DNA of 64,000 nt from Pedobacter sp. MC2016-24 (GCF_015223055.1 NZ_JADFBX010000001.1:186001-250000), one strand, 5' to 3'; numbered from the stretch's first letter, positions 25,104 through 33,026 are shown. Notes: generated from the sequence alone by a model not told the origin. Program-made: numbers and translations.

Positions 25104-28100
25104 CAATTTCCCTTCCTCCCAGCTTTTAATATTGCATCAGAAAATTCCTGGACATCTAAATATCCAATTGCTTTATGCCATAAGCACCTTTCATTTGGTT
25201 TAAATATGTAAAAATAATTTTGATCAATTTCAAAACCTCTTATGTCTTTTTGGACGAATAGCTGATCAGTTATTTTTTCTGAACTGATTTTGATTAAAAA
25301 AGACAAAATAGTATTATCCTGATCCTGTCGATTAACCCAAACGATATCTTTTAAATATTCTTCAACAGGGATTACTTTAAATAACATTCCTATAATTTGT
25401 TTTGTATGCCAAATTTCAACAATGAACTTCCTTTTATCATTCCCAAGATTAGATTTAAAGCGATTAAGGAATGTCTGAGCATAAATATTTAAACTCTCGT
25501 CCTCAAAAGATAAATAAGAAAATAGACGGTTTTTACTCATTTCATTTCCAATAATCAATTCTCTATTGATTTTTAAAGAATAATCAATTAATGAGTATTC
25601 GACGTCATTTAAATCCAACCTGCTATAAATACACTGGTTTATCTTTTCTAATTCTGTGCTTATTTCTTTTTCAAAATTCCCGATCTTAAAATTATCGACA
25701 AGGAATTCTTTTTTTGCTAAATGAATTCCCATTTTCGCCTGTTCGATTTTTTTGCAATTCTCACTTGTATCTAGTTCAAGGTAAGGCAAGCTGAATTTAT
25801 TATAATTTTGAACTTGCTCTCTTTCGATCCCAATAGACACAAAAGTATTTACCGCATAGTATGCAAATAAATCTGATGAAAGAATAGAGGAAATATCAAA
25901 AAGTATCGATTTATCAGCCTCGTTTAAGGCTTTTACCGATGTAATGCCATCTTTAAATAGAAGATTTCTTGAAGAAATAGAATTTTTCACCGTAAGTGTG
26001 CTCATATTAAGCCCTTTTCTGGTTAATAGCATTGGAGCATCATAAATTCTTGCATCCTTAATAATATCAATCTTTTCAGTTTCTAAAACGTCAATGTCCT
26101 CGTAATTGATAAAAAAGGAATCAATAGCACTTGTTTTTATAAAAGGAATATTTTCAATTCTTGAGGTGTCTTTGGGATTCTCTAAAGGTTTTGATCTACT
26201 GTGAAAACCAGTTGCATAAATAAATCTTTCTTTATCATTTATAACTTGTTTTATACTAAAATAGTCTTCCTTCAACCTCCTTATAAAATTAAAATCTAAG
26301 TAGGAACCATATACTAATACTTTCCATAGCCAATCAAATTGTTTAAGCTTTGACTGTTGCACTTTTTTATAATCACTCCGATTTATTGTAAAGATTTTAA
26401 ATAGGGAAAAGAATCGGCTTTGCTTTAAAGAGATGTGATAGAGAATGTGATTATTTGTATTTTCTCCGTTGGCGTAACGATAGAAAATAACTGCGGCTGG
26501 CGCAACCGCTGGCTGATTGGATTTTTCAAATACCTCATGTCTTACTGGAGCTAACTCAAAAACTCTATCAATAAAATATTCTTCCAATAAATACTGTCTA
26601 AATGCGCTAAATTCATCCTTTTTATACCCTAAATTATATAAACTACTACTCCTTATAATGAAAGCAATTTGTGTATTTTTTCTGGTAAAATCACTGGCTC
26701 TTAATACAAAACCTTCCGCTATTTCATTATTATTGATGGCAACTTCATACTTTCTATTTAACTTTATTTCACTCCTTTTCCTTATCTTTAAATAATCAGT
26801 TCCCACCTTATCCATTCCGTTCCCTTTCCAAGGAGGATTTCCTAATATGAAACTAAATTCGATTTCATTCAATTTTTCGTTAAATGGGGCATTTACGTCA
26901 AAAAAATCACCCTCAAAAAAGTTCGAATTAAATAGGATTGGAAACTTAAATGTTTCTATTCCAGGCGGCTCTAAATAATCAAGTAAAGTCAGGTAAATTG
27001 AAAAAATAGCAACTTGAACTGCGCTCAAATCCTTATCAACACCGTATATATTTTCCTTCGCTAAATTTTTTATAACCGTTTTAAACTTTTCAGATTTAAT
27101 TTCAATTCCAGTATCATCTATATATTTTTCAATGATTTTTCGAAGGGTCTCTACTAAAAAAATTCCTGATCCGCAGGCTGGATCTAAAACTTTGCAATAT
27201 GAATAATCATCAGAATTATTGATCGGCTCATTAGACTTATATAATTTTTTCTCAACCGTTTCTTTCAATATATAGTCGACGAGAAACAAAGGAGTATAAT
27301 AAGCCCCTGCATCTTTCTGATTATCTTTTCCTATGAACATTTCATAAACATTGCTTATGAATTCAATTGGAATTATCGAGAAATCGTATAACTCAAATAA
27401 AGAGGGTTGATTTACTGCGAAATCGTATCCACGTAACAGATTATTTAAAACCTTATAATCTTCAATTGTTATTTTCTGATAATCAGCTTCTGAAAGCGGA
27501 AATAAATCTCCATTAAATCCTTTCTCCTTGTCTTCTAGATATTTAAAAAACTGCTGGACTTGGTGTGGATGATCTAAAAGATCACAAAATTCTGAATTAG
27601 TCCAAGGACGAAGCTTTCCGTCAAATTTCATTTTAACCTTGCGATCGATAAGATACCTTATAAAGATAACTTTACCTAACATCGCATTTACAAGTTTAGC
27701 TCTAGTTTCGTCCTTTCCAACCAAAACTTGTCTTGCGCCTTTTATATTTTGTAATAAATGATAATCTACACGATTTTTATAATGTAAATCATCTTTATAT
27801 TGTTCCCAAGTTCTACCAGTTACTAATTCAAAATAGGAGAAGTCATTCAACTTACTTTCACCTCCTAAAGATTTCAATAATTTGGTATCTTCATTAATTG
27901 AAAATCCGTTAAAGATCTCTACGATATTATTTTCTACTATTATGGCAATAGGGCATTCGTTAAAGTTCCATATTGCTTCGTGTAATACCGTTTTGTTAAC
28001 TGGACTATCAAAAAATAAGATCAATGGTTTATTATCAAACACAAAAATAGCATCAGGTTCAATTCTTTTTTCAAGCAGTCTTTTTACTCGATTTGGGAAT

Positions 28101-28195
28101 GATGTTTCGGCTTTCCATTTATTATCCTTAGTAATAAAAAGTCCATTTTCCTGACCTAAACCGAGCTTAAGAAATATTTCTTGTAACTTTTTCAT
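25103..28195 (-). CDS. Large N6-adenine DNA methyltransferase (Eco57I/type IIG-like)
   Basis: 1030 residues. The SAM-binding motif VLDPACGSGIFLVETL starts at Asp338 and the catalytic NPPW lies at 453-456, the order of gamma-type adenine methyltransferases in the Eco57I and type IIG group. The N-terminal ~100 residues look like a PD-(D/E)xK fold, with PDAIFVFDNKPLILFFDSP where active enzymes have an E-x-K, so cleavage by this part is doubtful. The C-terminal ~400 residues (after ~620) would be the target-recognition domain. It is transcribed with the nuclease gene. It would methylate adenines in a specific site; recognition sequence unknown. Confidence 0.88.
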   Translation of the reverse strand: MKKLQEIFLKLGLGQENGLFITKDNKWKAETSFPNRVKRLLEKRIEPDAIFVFDNKPLILFFDSPVNKTVLHEAIWNFNECPIAIIVENNIVEIFNGFSINEDTKLLKSLGGESKLNDFSYFELVTGRTWEQYKDDLHYKNRVDYHLLQNIKGARQVLVGKDETRAKLVNAMLGKVIFIRYLIDRKVKMKFDGKLRPWTNSEFCDLLDHPHQVQQFFKYLEDKEKGFNGDLFPLSEADYQKITIEDYKVLNNLLRGYDFAVNQPSLFELYDFSIIPIEFISNVYEMFIGKDNQKDAGAYYTPLFLVDYILKETVEKKLYKSNEPINNSDDYSYCKVLDPACGSGIFLVETLRKIIEKYIDDTGIEIKSEKFKTVIKNLAKENIYGVDKDLSAVQVAIFSIYLTLLDYLEPPGIETFKFPILFNSNFFEGDFFDVNAPFNEKLNEIEFSFILGNPPWKGNGMDKVGTDYLKIRKRSEIKLNRKYEVAINNNEIAEGFVLRASDFTRKNTQIAFIIRSSSLYNLGYKKDEFSAFRQYLLEEYFIDRVFELAPVRHEVFEKSNQPAVAPAAVIFYRYANGENTNNHILYHISLKQSRFFSLFKIFTINRSDYKKVQQSKLKQFDWLWKVLVYGSYLDFNFIRRLKEDYFSIKQVINDKERFIYATGFHSRSKPLENPKDTSRIENIPFIKTSAIDSFFINYEDIDVLETEKIDIIKDARIYDAPMLLTRKGLNMSTLTVKNSISSRNLLFKDGITSVKALNEADKSILFDISSILSSDLFAYYAVNTFVSIGIEREQVQNYNKFSLPYLELDTSENCKKIEQAKMGIHLAKKEFLVDNFKIGNFEKEISTELEKINQCIYSRLDLNDVEYSLIDYSLKINRELIIGNEMSKNRLFSYLSFEDESLNIYAQTFLNRFKSNLGNDKRKFIVEIWHTKQIIGMLFKVIPVEEYLKDIVWVNRQDQDNTILSFLIKISSEKITDQLFVQKDIRGFEIDQNYFYIFKPNERCLWHKAIGYLDVQEFSDAILKAGRKGN

Positions 28196-28616
28196 TTCGC
28201 CCCAGCTTAATTCATGTTGAGTTTAATTTGTTTACCTATAACATCTATTGGTTCATCTCCTGTTAATAATCTTCGATCTCGTATCTTAGCCATTTCTTCT
28301 ATAATGAATCTACCTATCAAATATACTAAAAAAAATAGTAAATCGTATTTTTGGCTATTTACTTTAGTTTTAATTTGACGAATGATTTCTCTTTATATCT
28401 TAATATAATTTTAATATTTGGATCTCCCGTAATTTGAGAGTGTACTTTCAACAAAAGTACATATTAACTTCATCAATATCTATATGCGCATAAAAACACT
28501 CATCAAAAGCAAACGCTAGATTATGTGCAGTTATCTTATAATGAATGATTTATTTGTCTTCAAAATTATTTTAAATTTGCACCTTTTGAATAATGAAATT
28601 TTATGCTTAAATTTAA
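28196..28616. other. Noncoding right flank of island 1
   Basis: About 420 bp, very AT-rich, between the methyltransferase start and the right-end repeat. It must hold the promoter for the leftward methyltransferase operon; I see no decisive box. No open frame with protein-like content is visible. Confidence 0.4.
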
Positions 28617-28670
28617 CTATAGCAATTGCAGCTAAAACGTATTAAAAAAACAGTGAGTAATTCAATGAGT
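28617..28670 (+). repeat. Right-end repeat 1 of the tRNA-Lys islands
   Basis: The 26-bp segment at 28617-28642 (beginning CTATAGCAATTGCAGC) is identical to 29764-29789. It is followed by GTGAGTAATTCAATGAGT at 28653-28670, a relative of the left-end 18-mer. The 18-mer starts 75 bp before core 2, exactly the distance found at the 40218 copy from core 3. Confidence 0.75.
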
Positions 28671-28727
28671 AGAATTACAAAACAGCCTCAAATACTATTT
28701 AAATGCTGATTTTAGCACTAGGTGCAA

Positions 28728-28743
28728 ATCCCAGCGGGATCAC
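28728..28743 (+). repeat. Attachment core 2 (junction of the two islands)
   Basis: ATCCCAGCGGGATCAC, identical to the end of tRNA-Lys. No tRNA body precedes it. It is the right end of island 1 and the left end of island 2. Confidence 0.85.
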
Positions 28744-28744
28744 G

Positions 28745-28772
28745 AAATGCCTCAATGCAAATTGGGGCATTT
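28745..28772 (+). terminator. Terminator-like hairpin behind core 2
   Basis: AAATGCCTCAAT (28745-28756) pairs with ATTGGGGCATTT (28761-28772) with one G-T pair. It resembles the hairpin directly behind core 3 (40310-40339), suggesting both descend from the original tRNA-Lys terminator. Confidence 0.65.
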
Positions 28773-28812
28773 TGCATTAAAAAATATTGAGCTAAGTAAA
28801 ACTTAAATCAAT

Positions 28813-28980
28813 CTAATTGTAATCAATTTCTTTGATTAATTCTTGATTCTTAGAAAACTGATCGACTAACTCCCATGTGCTGTTTTTTCTGATCAAATTG
28901 TCGCTTATTTTCTCTGCCAAATTCGCATTTGAAATAAGAAGCTTTATTATTGAGTTTTTAAGATCGCTATCCCTATACAT
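28813..28980 (-). CDS. Small hypothetical protein
   Basis: 55 residues, ATG at 28980 to TAG at 28813: MYRDSDLKNSIIKLLISN, then LAEKISDNLIRKNSTWELVDQF. It is helical, with natural amphipathic spacing and a Trp in the third helix. It lies between core 2 and the higBA promoter on the opposite strand. No family recognised; it may be a fragment. Confidence 0.45.
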   Translation of the reverse strand: MYRDSDLKNSIIKLLISNANLAEKISDNLIRKNSTWELVDQFSKNQELIKEIDYN

Positions 28981-29011
28981 ACATAAATTTGAAAAAAGAA
29001 ATTAATAAAAC

Positions 29012-29048
29012 AAAACGTTCCCGTTTTGGGAACGTTTTGGTATCTTTG
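29012..29048 (+). promoter_or_regulatory. higBA operator overlapping its promoter
   Basis: AAAACGTTCCC (29012-29022) and GGGAACGTTTT (29028-29038) form a perfect 11-bp palindrome. TATCTTTG (29041-29048), a full match to the -7 consensus TAnnTTTG, follows at once. HigA binding here would block RNA polymerase, the usual autoregulation of these modules. Confidence 0.75.
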
Positions 29049-29054
29049 TCAAAT

Positions 29055-29366
29055 ATGCGAGTGATAGCAATAAAAACTCTAAAAGATTATATTGATGAAT
29101 TCCATCAGGCAGAACAAGCATTATTAAGCTGGTATGAAGAGGCTGCTTCTGCACTATGGAATAATCCAAATGAATTAAAAGCACAATATAAAAATGCTTC
29201 TATACTTAATGAAAAAAGAGTTGTATTTAATATCCATGGTAATAGTTACCGCTTAATCGTAGACATAGAATATCGATTAAAAATTGTTTTTATTGTCTGG
29301 TTTGGATCGCATAATCAATATGATAAAATAAACGCTAAAACAATTAGTTATGTTAAAACCAATTAA
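29055..29366 (+). CDS. higB: HigB-family mRNA interferase toxin
   Basis: 103 residues from the ATG at 29055, chosen because it starts the family's N-terminus (MRVIAIKTLKDY) just after the -7 box; the frame is open further upstream through the operator. Family features are FHQAEQALLSWYEEA, the VVFNIHGNSYRLIVDIEYRLKIVFIVWFGSHNQYDKI core and the C-terminal H...Y positions. HigB associates with ribosomes and cuts mRNA. The antitoxin gene overlaps its end by 17 bp, in the toxin-first order normal for HigBA. Confidence 0.92.
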   Translation: MRVIAIKTLKDYIDEFHQAEQALLSWYEEAASALWNNPNELKAQYKNASILNEKRVVFNIHGNSYRLIVDIEYRLKIVFIVWFGSHNQYDKINAKTISYVKTN

Positions 29367-29709
29367 AACTGAGAAAGAATACGATGATGCTCTGGCTCAT
29401 GTATATGAGTTGATGCAAACTGATATCGTAGAGGGCTCTGCAATTTCTGATGAATTAGAAATCTTAAGCCTATTAATCAAAGAATATGAACAGGCACATT
29501 ATCCTGTTTCTTATCCAAATCCAATAGAAGCTATAAAGTTTCGAATGGAACAAATGAACTTATCTGAAAATGAACTAAGTGACTTGTTAGGTACACGTTC
29601 AAGAAAGTCTGAAGTCCTATCAGGGAAAAGAAAACTAAGTCTTTCTATGATTCGGAAATTAACGGATATACTTCATATACCAGCTGAAGTCCTAATCCAA
29701 GCTTATTAA
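29350..29709 (+). CDS. higA: HigA-family antitoxin with XRE domain
   Basis: 119 residues. The N-terminal ~55 residues (IKTEKEYDDALAHVYELM ... DELEILSLLIKEYE) form the HigB-binding part of this long HigA type. Residues ~60-118 form the helix-turn-helix, FRMEQMNLSENELSDLLGTRSRKSEVLSGKRKLSLSMIRKLTDIL. It neutralises HigB and probably binds the palindrome at 29012-29038. Such modules help retain mobile islands. Confidence 0.93.
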   Translation: MLKPIKTEKEYDDALAHVYELMQTDIVEGSAISDELEILSLLIKEYEQAHYPVSYPNPIEAIKFRMEQMNLSENELSDLLGTRSRKSEVLSGKRKLSLSMIRKLTDILHIPAEVLIQAY

Positions 29710-29763
29710 TCGTTCTATTATGAATAATTAAATAATTTTCGACCAAAAGTCCCTATACTCATT

Positions 29764-29818
29764 CTATAGCAATTGCAGCTAAAACGTATCGAAAAAAATG
29801 GTGAGGGATTCGGTGAGT
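29764..29818 (+). repeat. Right-end repeat 2, without an attachment core
   Basis: The 26 bp at 29764-29789 are identical to 28617-28642. GTGAGGGATTCGGTGAGT follows at 29801-29818. No core is found 75 bp on; instead a gene remnant begins within 14 bp. It looks like the end of a further element whose core was lost by deletion. Confidence 0.7.
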
Positions 29819-29831
29819 CAAATTTGAAAAC

Positions 29832-29939
29832 CACACTAAATACTATACCCGTGTATTAGAAAGCAGGGAATTATACCGTAAGCTTCAGGAAGCAAAAAAT
29901 AGCCAGAAAAATGACCGTGGCAGAGGAATGGGGCGCTAG
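29832..29939 (+). pseudogene. C-terminal gene remnant, possibly from a mobilization protein
   Basis: An open stretch of 35 codons ending in TAG reads KYYTRVLESRELYRKLQEAK and then a basic Arg/Gly tail (DRGRGMGR). It has no start codon and is cut on the left by the right-end repeat. The basic, helical tail is like the end of relaxase or other DNA-handling proteins from mobile elements, but the parent gene cannot be named. Confidence 0.5.
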
Positions 29940-29953
29940 ATTCTAAAAAATAC

Positions 29954-29990
29954 TGATAGAGGTTATCACAAATTGTGATAACCTCTATCA
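29954..29990. terminator. Strong 16-bp hairpin
   Basis: Positions 29954-29969 and 29975-29990 are perfect reverse complements (TGATAGAGGTTATCAC and its mate) around the loop AAATT. It follows the remnant gene; a bidirectional terminator is likely, though no long T-run follows. Confidence 0.6.
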
Positions 29991-30056
29991 TATTAAGGTA
30001 CAAAATTGCTATAAAGGAATTGATGCATGAGCCTTAAAGAGAGTTTTAGATTGGTG

Positions 30057-30350
30057 CTATCCCAACTCTAGAATTTGCTGCTTTAATTCAATAAGAATGT
30101 TTGTCCAAATAGTTTTATCACTCAATACCAGCTTGTAACCACATTCATCATTTACTACAGCTACAATGTGAATATACCAATCAAGATAAGTCAATTCTCT
30201 CGGTTTCGGTGAAAAAAGGAAAAGTCCGTTTGCATCCCAATGTACTTCTGTTGCTTTTCTATAAATGAGATCAAAACGAGCTATTGAGGGTTTTATGCAC
30301 AGCCTTTCTTCGATGTCTATTCCAATCTCTGATATTTGGTCAATTTTCAT
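30057..30350 (-). CDS. Hypothetical small protein
   Basis: 97 residues from Met at 30350 (MKIDQISEIGIDIEERL); the frame is open to 30413 but that part overlaps the preceding broken gene. Strand-rich content with many aromatics (LTYLDWYIHIVAVVNDECGYKLV) ends in an amphipathic helix. No family recognised. It is the last of a leftward run of small diverse genes, a layout typical of immunity or accessory islands. Confidence 0.55.
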   Translation of the reverse strand: MKIDQISEIGIDIEERLCIKPSIARFDLIYRKATEVHWDANGLFLFSPKPRELTYLDWYIHIVAVVNDECGYKLVLSDKTIWTNILIELKQQILELG

Positions 30351-30366
30351 AGATAAACTACAGTAA

Positions 30367-30674
30367 TTATTTGCCACTTCTAAAAATCGATAAATCCAGC
30401 CCAGCCGATTCAACTTTTAACTCATTGAATTCTGCGGAATCAATAACCCCTATGCCACCTGCGGGATTTAGTTCTGTTCCATTTTCTAAGATAATTCTGA
30501 AATTAAAATCTTCAATATTGGAAATGCCTTTCAACTGAAAATGTTGTTGATGGTTAGTTTGTATTTTCCGTAATTTTCATTAGTAATTAGGTCGCCCGAT
30601 ATTGCTCCCATACTTTCATCAATTATTTTGAAATCAACTTTACCAATCTTATCATTGTCTATGTATAGATACAT
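30367..30674 (-). pseudogene. Frameshifted small gene (about 100 codons)
   Basis: From the ATG at 30674 the frame reads MYLYIDNDKIGKVDFKIIDE ... ENYGKYK and stops at a TGA after 47 codons. Another frame continues at once with HFQLKGISNIEDFNFRIIL, AGGIGVIDSAEFNELKVESAG and ends in TAA at 30367. Both halves look like one beta-rich protein, so one base was gained or lost near 30555-30565. It starts 15 bp after the stop of the upstream gene. Function unknown. Confidence 0.65.
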
Positions 30675-30689
30675 TTCATATGGTTATTT

Positions 30690-31112
30690 CTATTTTTCTT
30701 TATATACAATCTTCACTCCATCTATTTCATCAGCTTTTTTAAATGCCCTCAATTTTGAATCGAATGAGATTTCCAAAGTTTTTTCACTTAACCAGGTTAA
30801 GTTTATCGCATTTAAATCCAATTTTGCAGAGTTATGATCAGAATCTACGATAAAAACATTTCCTGACTCCGCCTCGGTTAATTCAAAATCCGCATTTTCC
30901 AGAATTACATGTAACGAATTATCAGTTGTTGCGTTCCCATCGTTCATAAACACCATGGCTTTTCTTGTTTTTTTATGATTATAAGCCTCTTTCAAGAGCG
31001 TAAGAGGACTGTCTTCGAAAATCGTAGCACATGAAATAAAAAAGAATGCAAAAAACAGCATTATGAAATGCTTGGCTGATTTATACTTAAATAACATATA
31101 ATTTCTGTTCAT
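30690..31112 (-). CDS. DUF5412-like lipoprotein
   Basis: 140 residues with a hydrophobic leader and lipobox FFISC near residue 28, so probably a lipoprotein. The mature part, KKTRKAMVFMNDGNATTDNSLHVIL, then ESGNVFIVDSD and ISFDSKLRAFKKADEIDGVKIVYKE, follows the pattern of DUF5412-type proteins (a GATT-like turn, GNxF, final VxY strand). Function unknown. Its start lies 3 bp from the sequence GTTAGAGCC, which resembles an integron cassette 5' end. Confidence 0.65.
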   Translation of the reverse strand: MNRNYMLFKYKSAKHFIMLFFAFFFISCATIFEDSPLTLLKEAYNHKKTRKAMVFMNDGNATTDNSLHVILENADFELTEAESGNVFIVDSDHNSAKLDLNAINLTWLSEKTLEISFDSKLRAFKKADEIDGVKIVYKEK

Positions 31113-31115
31113 ACA

Positions 31116-31225
31116 GGCTCTAACAAAGTGTGGTTAATTGAAAGCAATTTATGATTTAGTACTGATTTTTCATCATTACTGTCTTAGGAACACGAAGCCC
31201 CGCCATCTGGGTAGGTGCTGTTACC
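31116..31225 (-). repeat. attC-like site 2 (110 nt)
   Basis: On the minus strand this runs from GGTAAC, which contains the stop codon of the EF-Tu-like gene, to GTTAGAGCC just before the next gene. GGTAAC is complementary to GTTACC at the 5' end of the same gene's unit (31916-31921). The length equals that of the site at 31916-32025, and both end with CCACAnnnnGTTA. This fits integron-type cassette ends, without a canonical GTTRRRY. Confidence 0.5.
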
Positions 31226-31892
31226 TGTTGGCTTTTTCAAGTTTGTCATTTACGATATATTTTATTTCTCCTGCCCCAATAACTGTCTCACCTTCTCTAA
31301 ATTCAAACTCCATTCCTTCTGTCAGACGACCTGAAAAATAGTCTGGTGATAATATTTTAATTTTTGCGTTAACTGCATCACCAGGAAAAACAGTTTCCTT
31401 GTTAATAAAAGTTTGTTGTCCTGATGTCTGCATTTCTATGAAGTCAAACTTTATTTGTGGTCTGTAACCGCTTTTAGCTGGAGTCTGTCTACCACCTTGT
31501 TCTGTTGTCCTATATTTCAGTTGTGCAATAAAGTCAGTCTTCTTAAATTCCTGTTCATAGAAATCAAGAATATTTTTTAATATATTATCGAAGTTACTTT
31601 CATTGCAAAATCTTGCCGAAGTGTCAATGACTTCAACTATTGAACTGCCCGCTTCAACCTGCCAAGCATTTTTTTCGTTAAACTTCTTTAGGTGTATTTT
31701 CTCAATTGTCAATGGTGAGCCGAAATATTCTTTAAGTTCTTTATCAAAGTCTGCAATTTTGTGCTGGTCTTGTGTCGGCCAGTCGTTCATTGCATTTAGG
31801 AAGAGAACCGCGATTTCTTTCAGTTTATGATCTGTCCGGTCGAGATCAACCAAATTCCAAAGTGTCGAATATGTTTCAATTTTGTTGTCCAC
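31221..31892 (-). CDS. EF-Tu domain-3-like protein with unknown N-terminal domain
   Basis: 223 residues from a GTG start at 31892. The C-terminal ~95 residues (128-222) follow EF-Tu domain 3: RTTEQGGRQTPAKSGYRPQI, then VFPGDAVNAKIKILSP, and MEFEFREGETVIGAGEIKYIV, matching GYRPQFYF, MPGDNV and FAIREGGRTVGAGVV of the factor. There is no GTPase domain. The N-terminal ~125 residues are helical and acidic with no known motif. A stand-alone copy of the tRNA- and kirromycin-contact domain could be a decoy, a resistance or a regulatory factor; this is inference. The gene is bounded by cassette-like ends. Confidence 0.75.
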   Translation of the reverse strand: MDNKIETYSTLWNLVDLDRTDHKLKEIAVLFLNAMNDWPTQDQHKIADFDKELKEYFGSPLTIEKIHLKKFNEKNAWQVEAGSSIVEVIDTSARFCNESNFDNILKNILDFYEQEFKKTDFIAQLKYRTTEQGGRQTPAKSGYRPQIKFDFIEMQTSGQQTFINKETVFPGDAVNAKIKILSPDYFSGRLTEGMEFEFREGETVIGAGEIKYIVNDKLEKANR

Positions 31893-31915
31893 TGTATTGT
31901 CTTCTTAAGCTTACC

Positions 31916-32025
31916 GGTAACGTTTTGTGGCTTTGCGAATGTTGGCGGTTTTGATAAAATTACTAAAAGATTCGAAAGGTTGTAAAAGAATTTTCCGTCA
32001 CTTCTGCCAAGACGCTGTTAGGCAC
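31916..32025 (-). repeat. attC-like site 1 (110 nt)
   Basis: On the minus strand it runs from GTGCCTAAC, directly after the stop of the 32033-32998 gene, to GTTACC before the EF-Tu-like gene. GCCTAAC fits the attC R'' consensus RYYYAAC. Inside, TAAC..GTCTTGGC..GTGACGG is imperfectly complementary to CCGCCAAC..GCCACAAAACGTTA, giving a long hairpin with unpaired bases, as attC sites have. Confidence 0.55.
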
Positions 32026-32032
32026 AGTATTT

Positions 32033-32998
32033 TTAATCATTAATTTTCTTTTGCAATTTAATCGGTTGTATTCCTACAACTTTGTTTTTGTCGTCAAAAG
32101 TCAACTTTATAATTTCACTTGGAGGATTAGAATTGTCGTCAGAATATTTATACTGAAGTAGGGTAAACATACTTCCATCAAGACCCATTTGAATTCCGCT
32201 ATAAACCAATTTAGTTTCTTTATCAAAATCAATATTGTCAATTAATATATTAATTTGTCCGTCTGTAACCTTCTCAAGGATTAAGTCAGATAAAAACGAT
32301 TTTGATTTTGGTAAATCCTTTGCTTTTAAGGCTTTGAAAAATTCGGTTTTAATTATTTCTAAATCGGACAACTTTTTATCGTTCAATTTTGGCACTTCCT
32401 TTTCTTTTCCTTTAGCTTGGTTTTTAATATAAAGTCTTAGTCGGTGAGCTGGGTTAATAGTCATTGCACCTTTTCTTTCGTAATAATTAGAAACAGTCGC
32501 ATACATTTCTATTTCAGTGCTGTCGTTAGGTTTCCATGTAGAATTTTCTACAAATGTGTTTATAGAATCCAATTGACTAATATTAGAATAATTTCTTTTT
32601 ACCACTGGCTGTCCGAAATTCTTTGAAATATGTTTTTTTAGTTCTATATATTTTCCAATTAAGGCTTTTTGAAAAATATTTGATTTTTGGTTATTATCTT
32701 GTTTCTCAAAATTTGACACGTCCCATTCATAAAGAACATAGGACATAGTTGAGTCTGTTTTTTTGAAAAAATAATACACTGTTAAGTTAGGAATGATTTT
32801 TTCTGTTCTTAAAAATTTAATTGGCTGTGCTTCTCCACCAAAAGAAACATAATTTGAAGTTGTTGGAATTCTTTTACTTCCCAATCTTTCTTCCATTTTC
32901 AAGTAGTCAGTAAGCTTCGTGTTGTGAATTTCAAAATTAAATTCCTGTGCATAAACAGAAGTTGAGAAAAATAAGATTCCAATAATTAATTTCTTCAT
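32033..32998 (-). CDS. Secreted protein of a cassette-like unit
   Basis: 321 residues with a clear signal peptide (MKKLIIGILFFSTSVYA/QEF). The mature protein is mixed alpha-beta, rich in Lys, Asn and Asp, with VYYFFKKTDSTMSYVLYEWDV near the start and a DUF-like C-terminal domain (~215-315) resembling lipid- or ligand-binding folds: DLPKSKSFLSDLILEKVTD ... LLQYKYSDD. No family recognised. Its two sides carry inverted 9-mers GTTAGGCAC / GTGCCTAAC, as expected of an integron cassette. Confidence 0.7.
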   Translation of the reverse strand: MKKLIIGILFFSTSVYAQEFNFEIHNTKLTDYLKMEERLGSKRIPTTSNYVSFGGEAQPIKFLRTEKIIPNLTVYYFFKKTDSTMSYVLYEWDVSNFEKQDNNQKSNIFQKALIGKYIELKKHISKNFGQPVVKRNYSNISQLDSINTFVENSTWKPNDSTEIEMYATVSNYYERKGAMTINPAHRLRLYIKNQAKGKEKEVPKLNDKKLSDLEIIKTEFFKALKAKDLPKSKSFLSDLILEKVTDGQINILIDNIDFDKETKLVYSGIQMGLDGSMFTLLQYKYSDDNSNPPSEIIKLTFDDKNKVVGIQPIKLQKKIND

Positions 32999-33017
32999 TC
33001 AGTTTTCTTTTAATATT

Positions 33018-33026
33018 GTGCCTAAC
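33018..33026 (-). repeat. Cassette 5' boundary GTTAGGCAC
   Basis: On the minus strand GTTAGGCAC fits the attC core GTTRRRY and lies 20 bp upstream of the 32998 start. It is the exact reverse complement of GTGCCTAAC behind the same gene. Confidence 0.5.
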
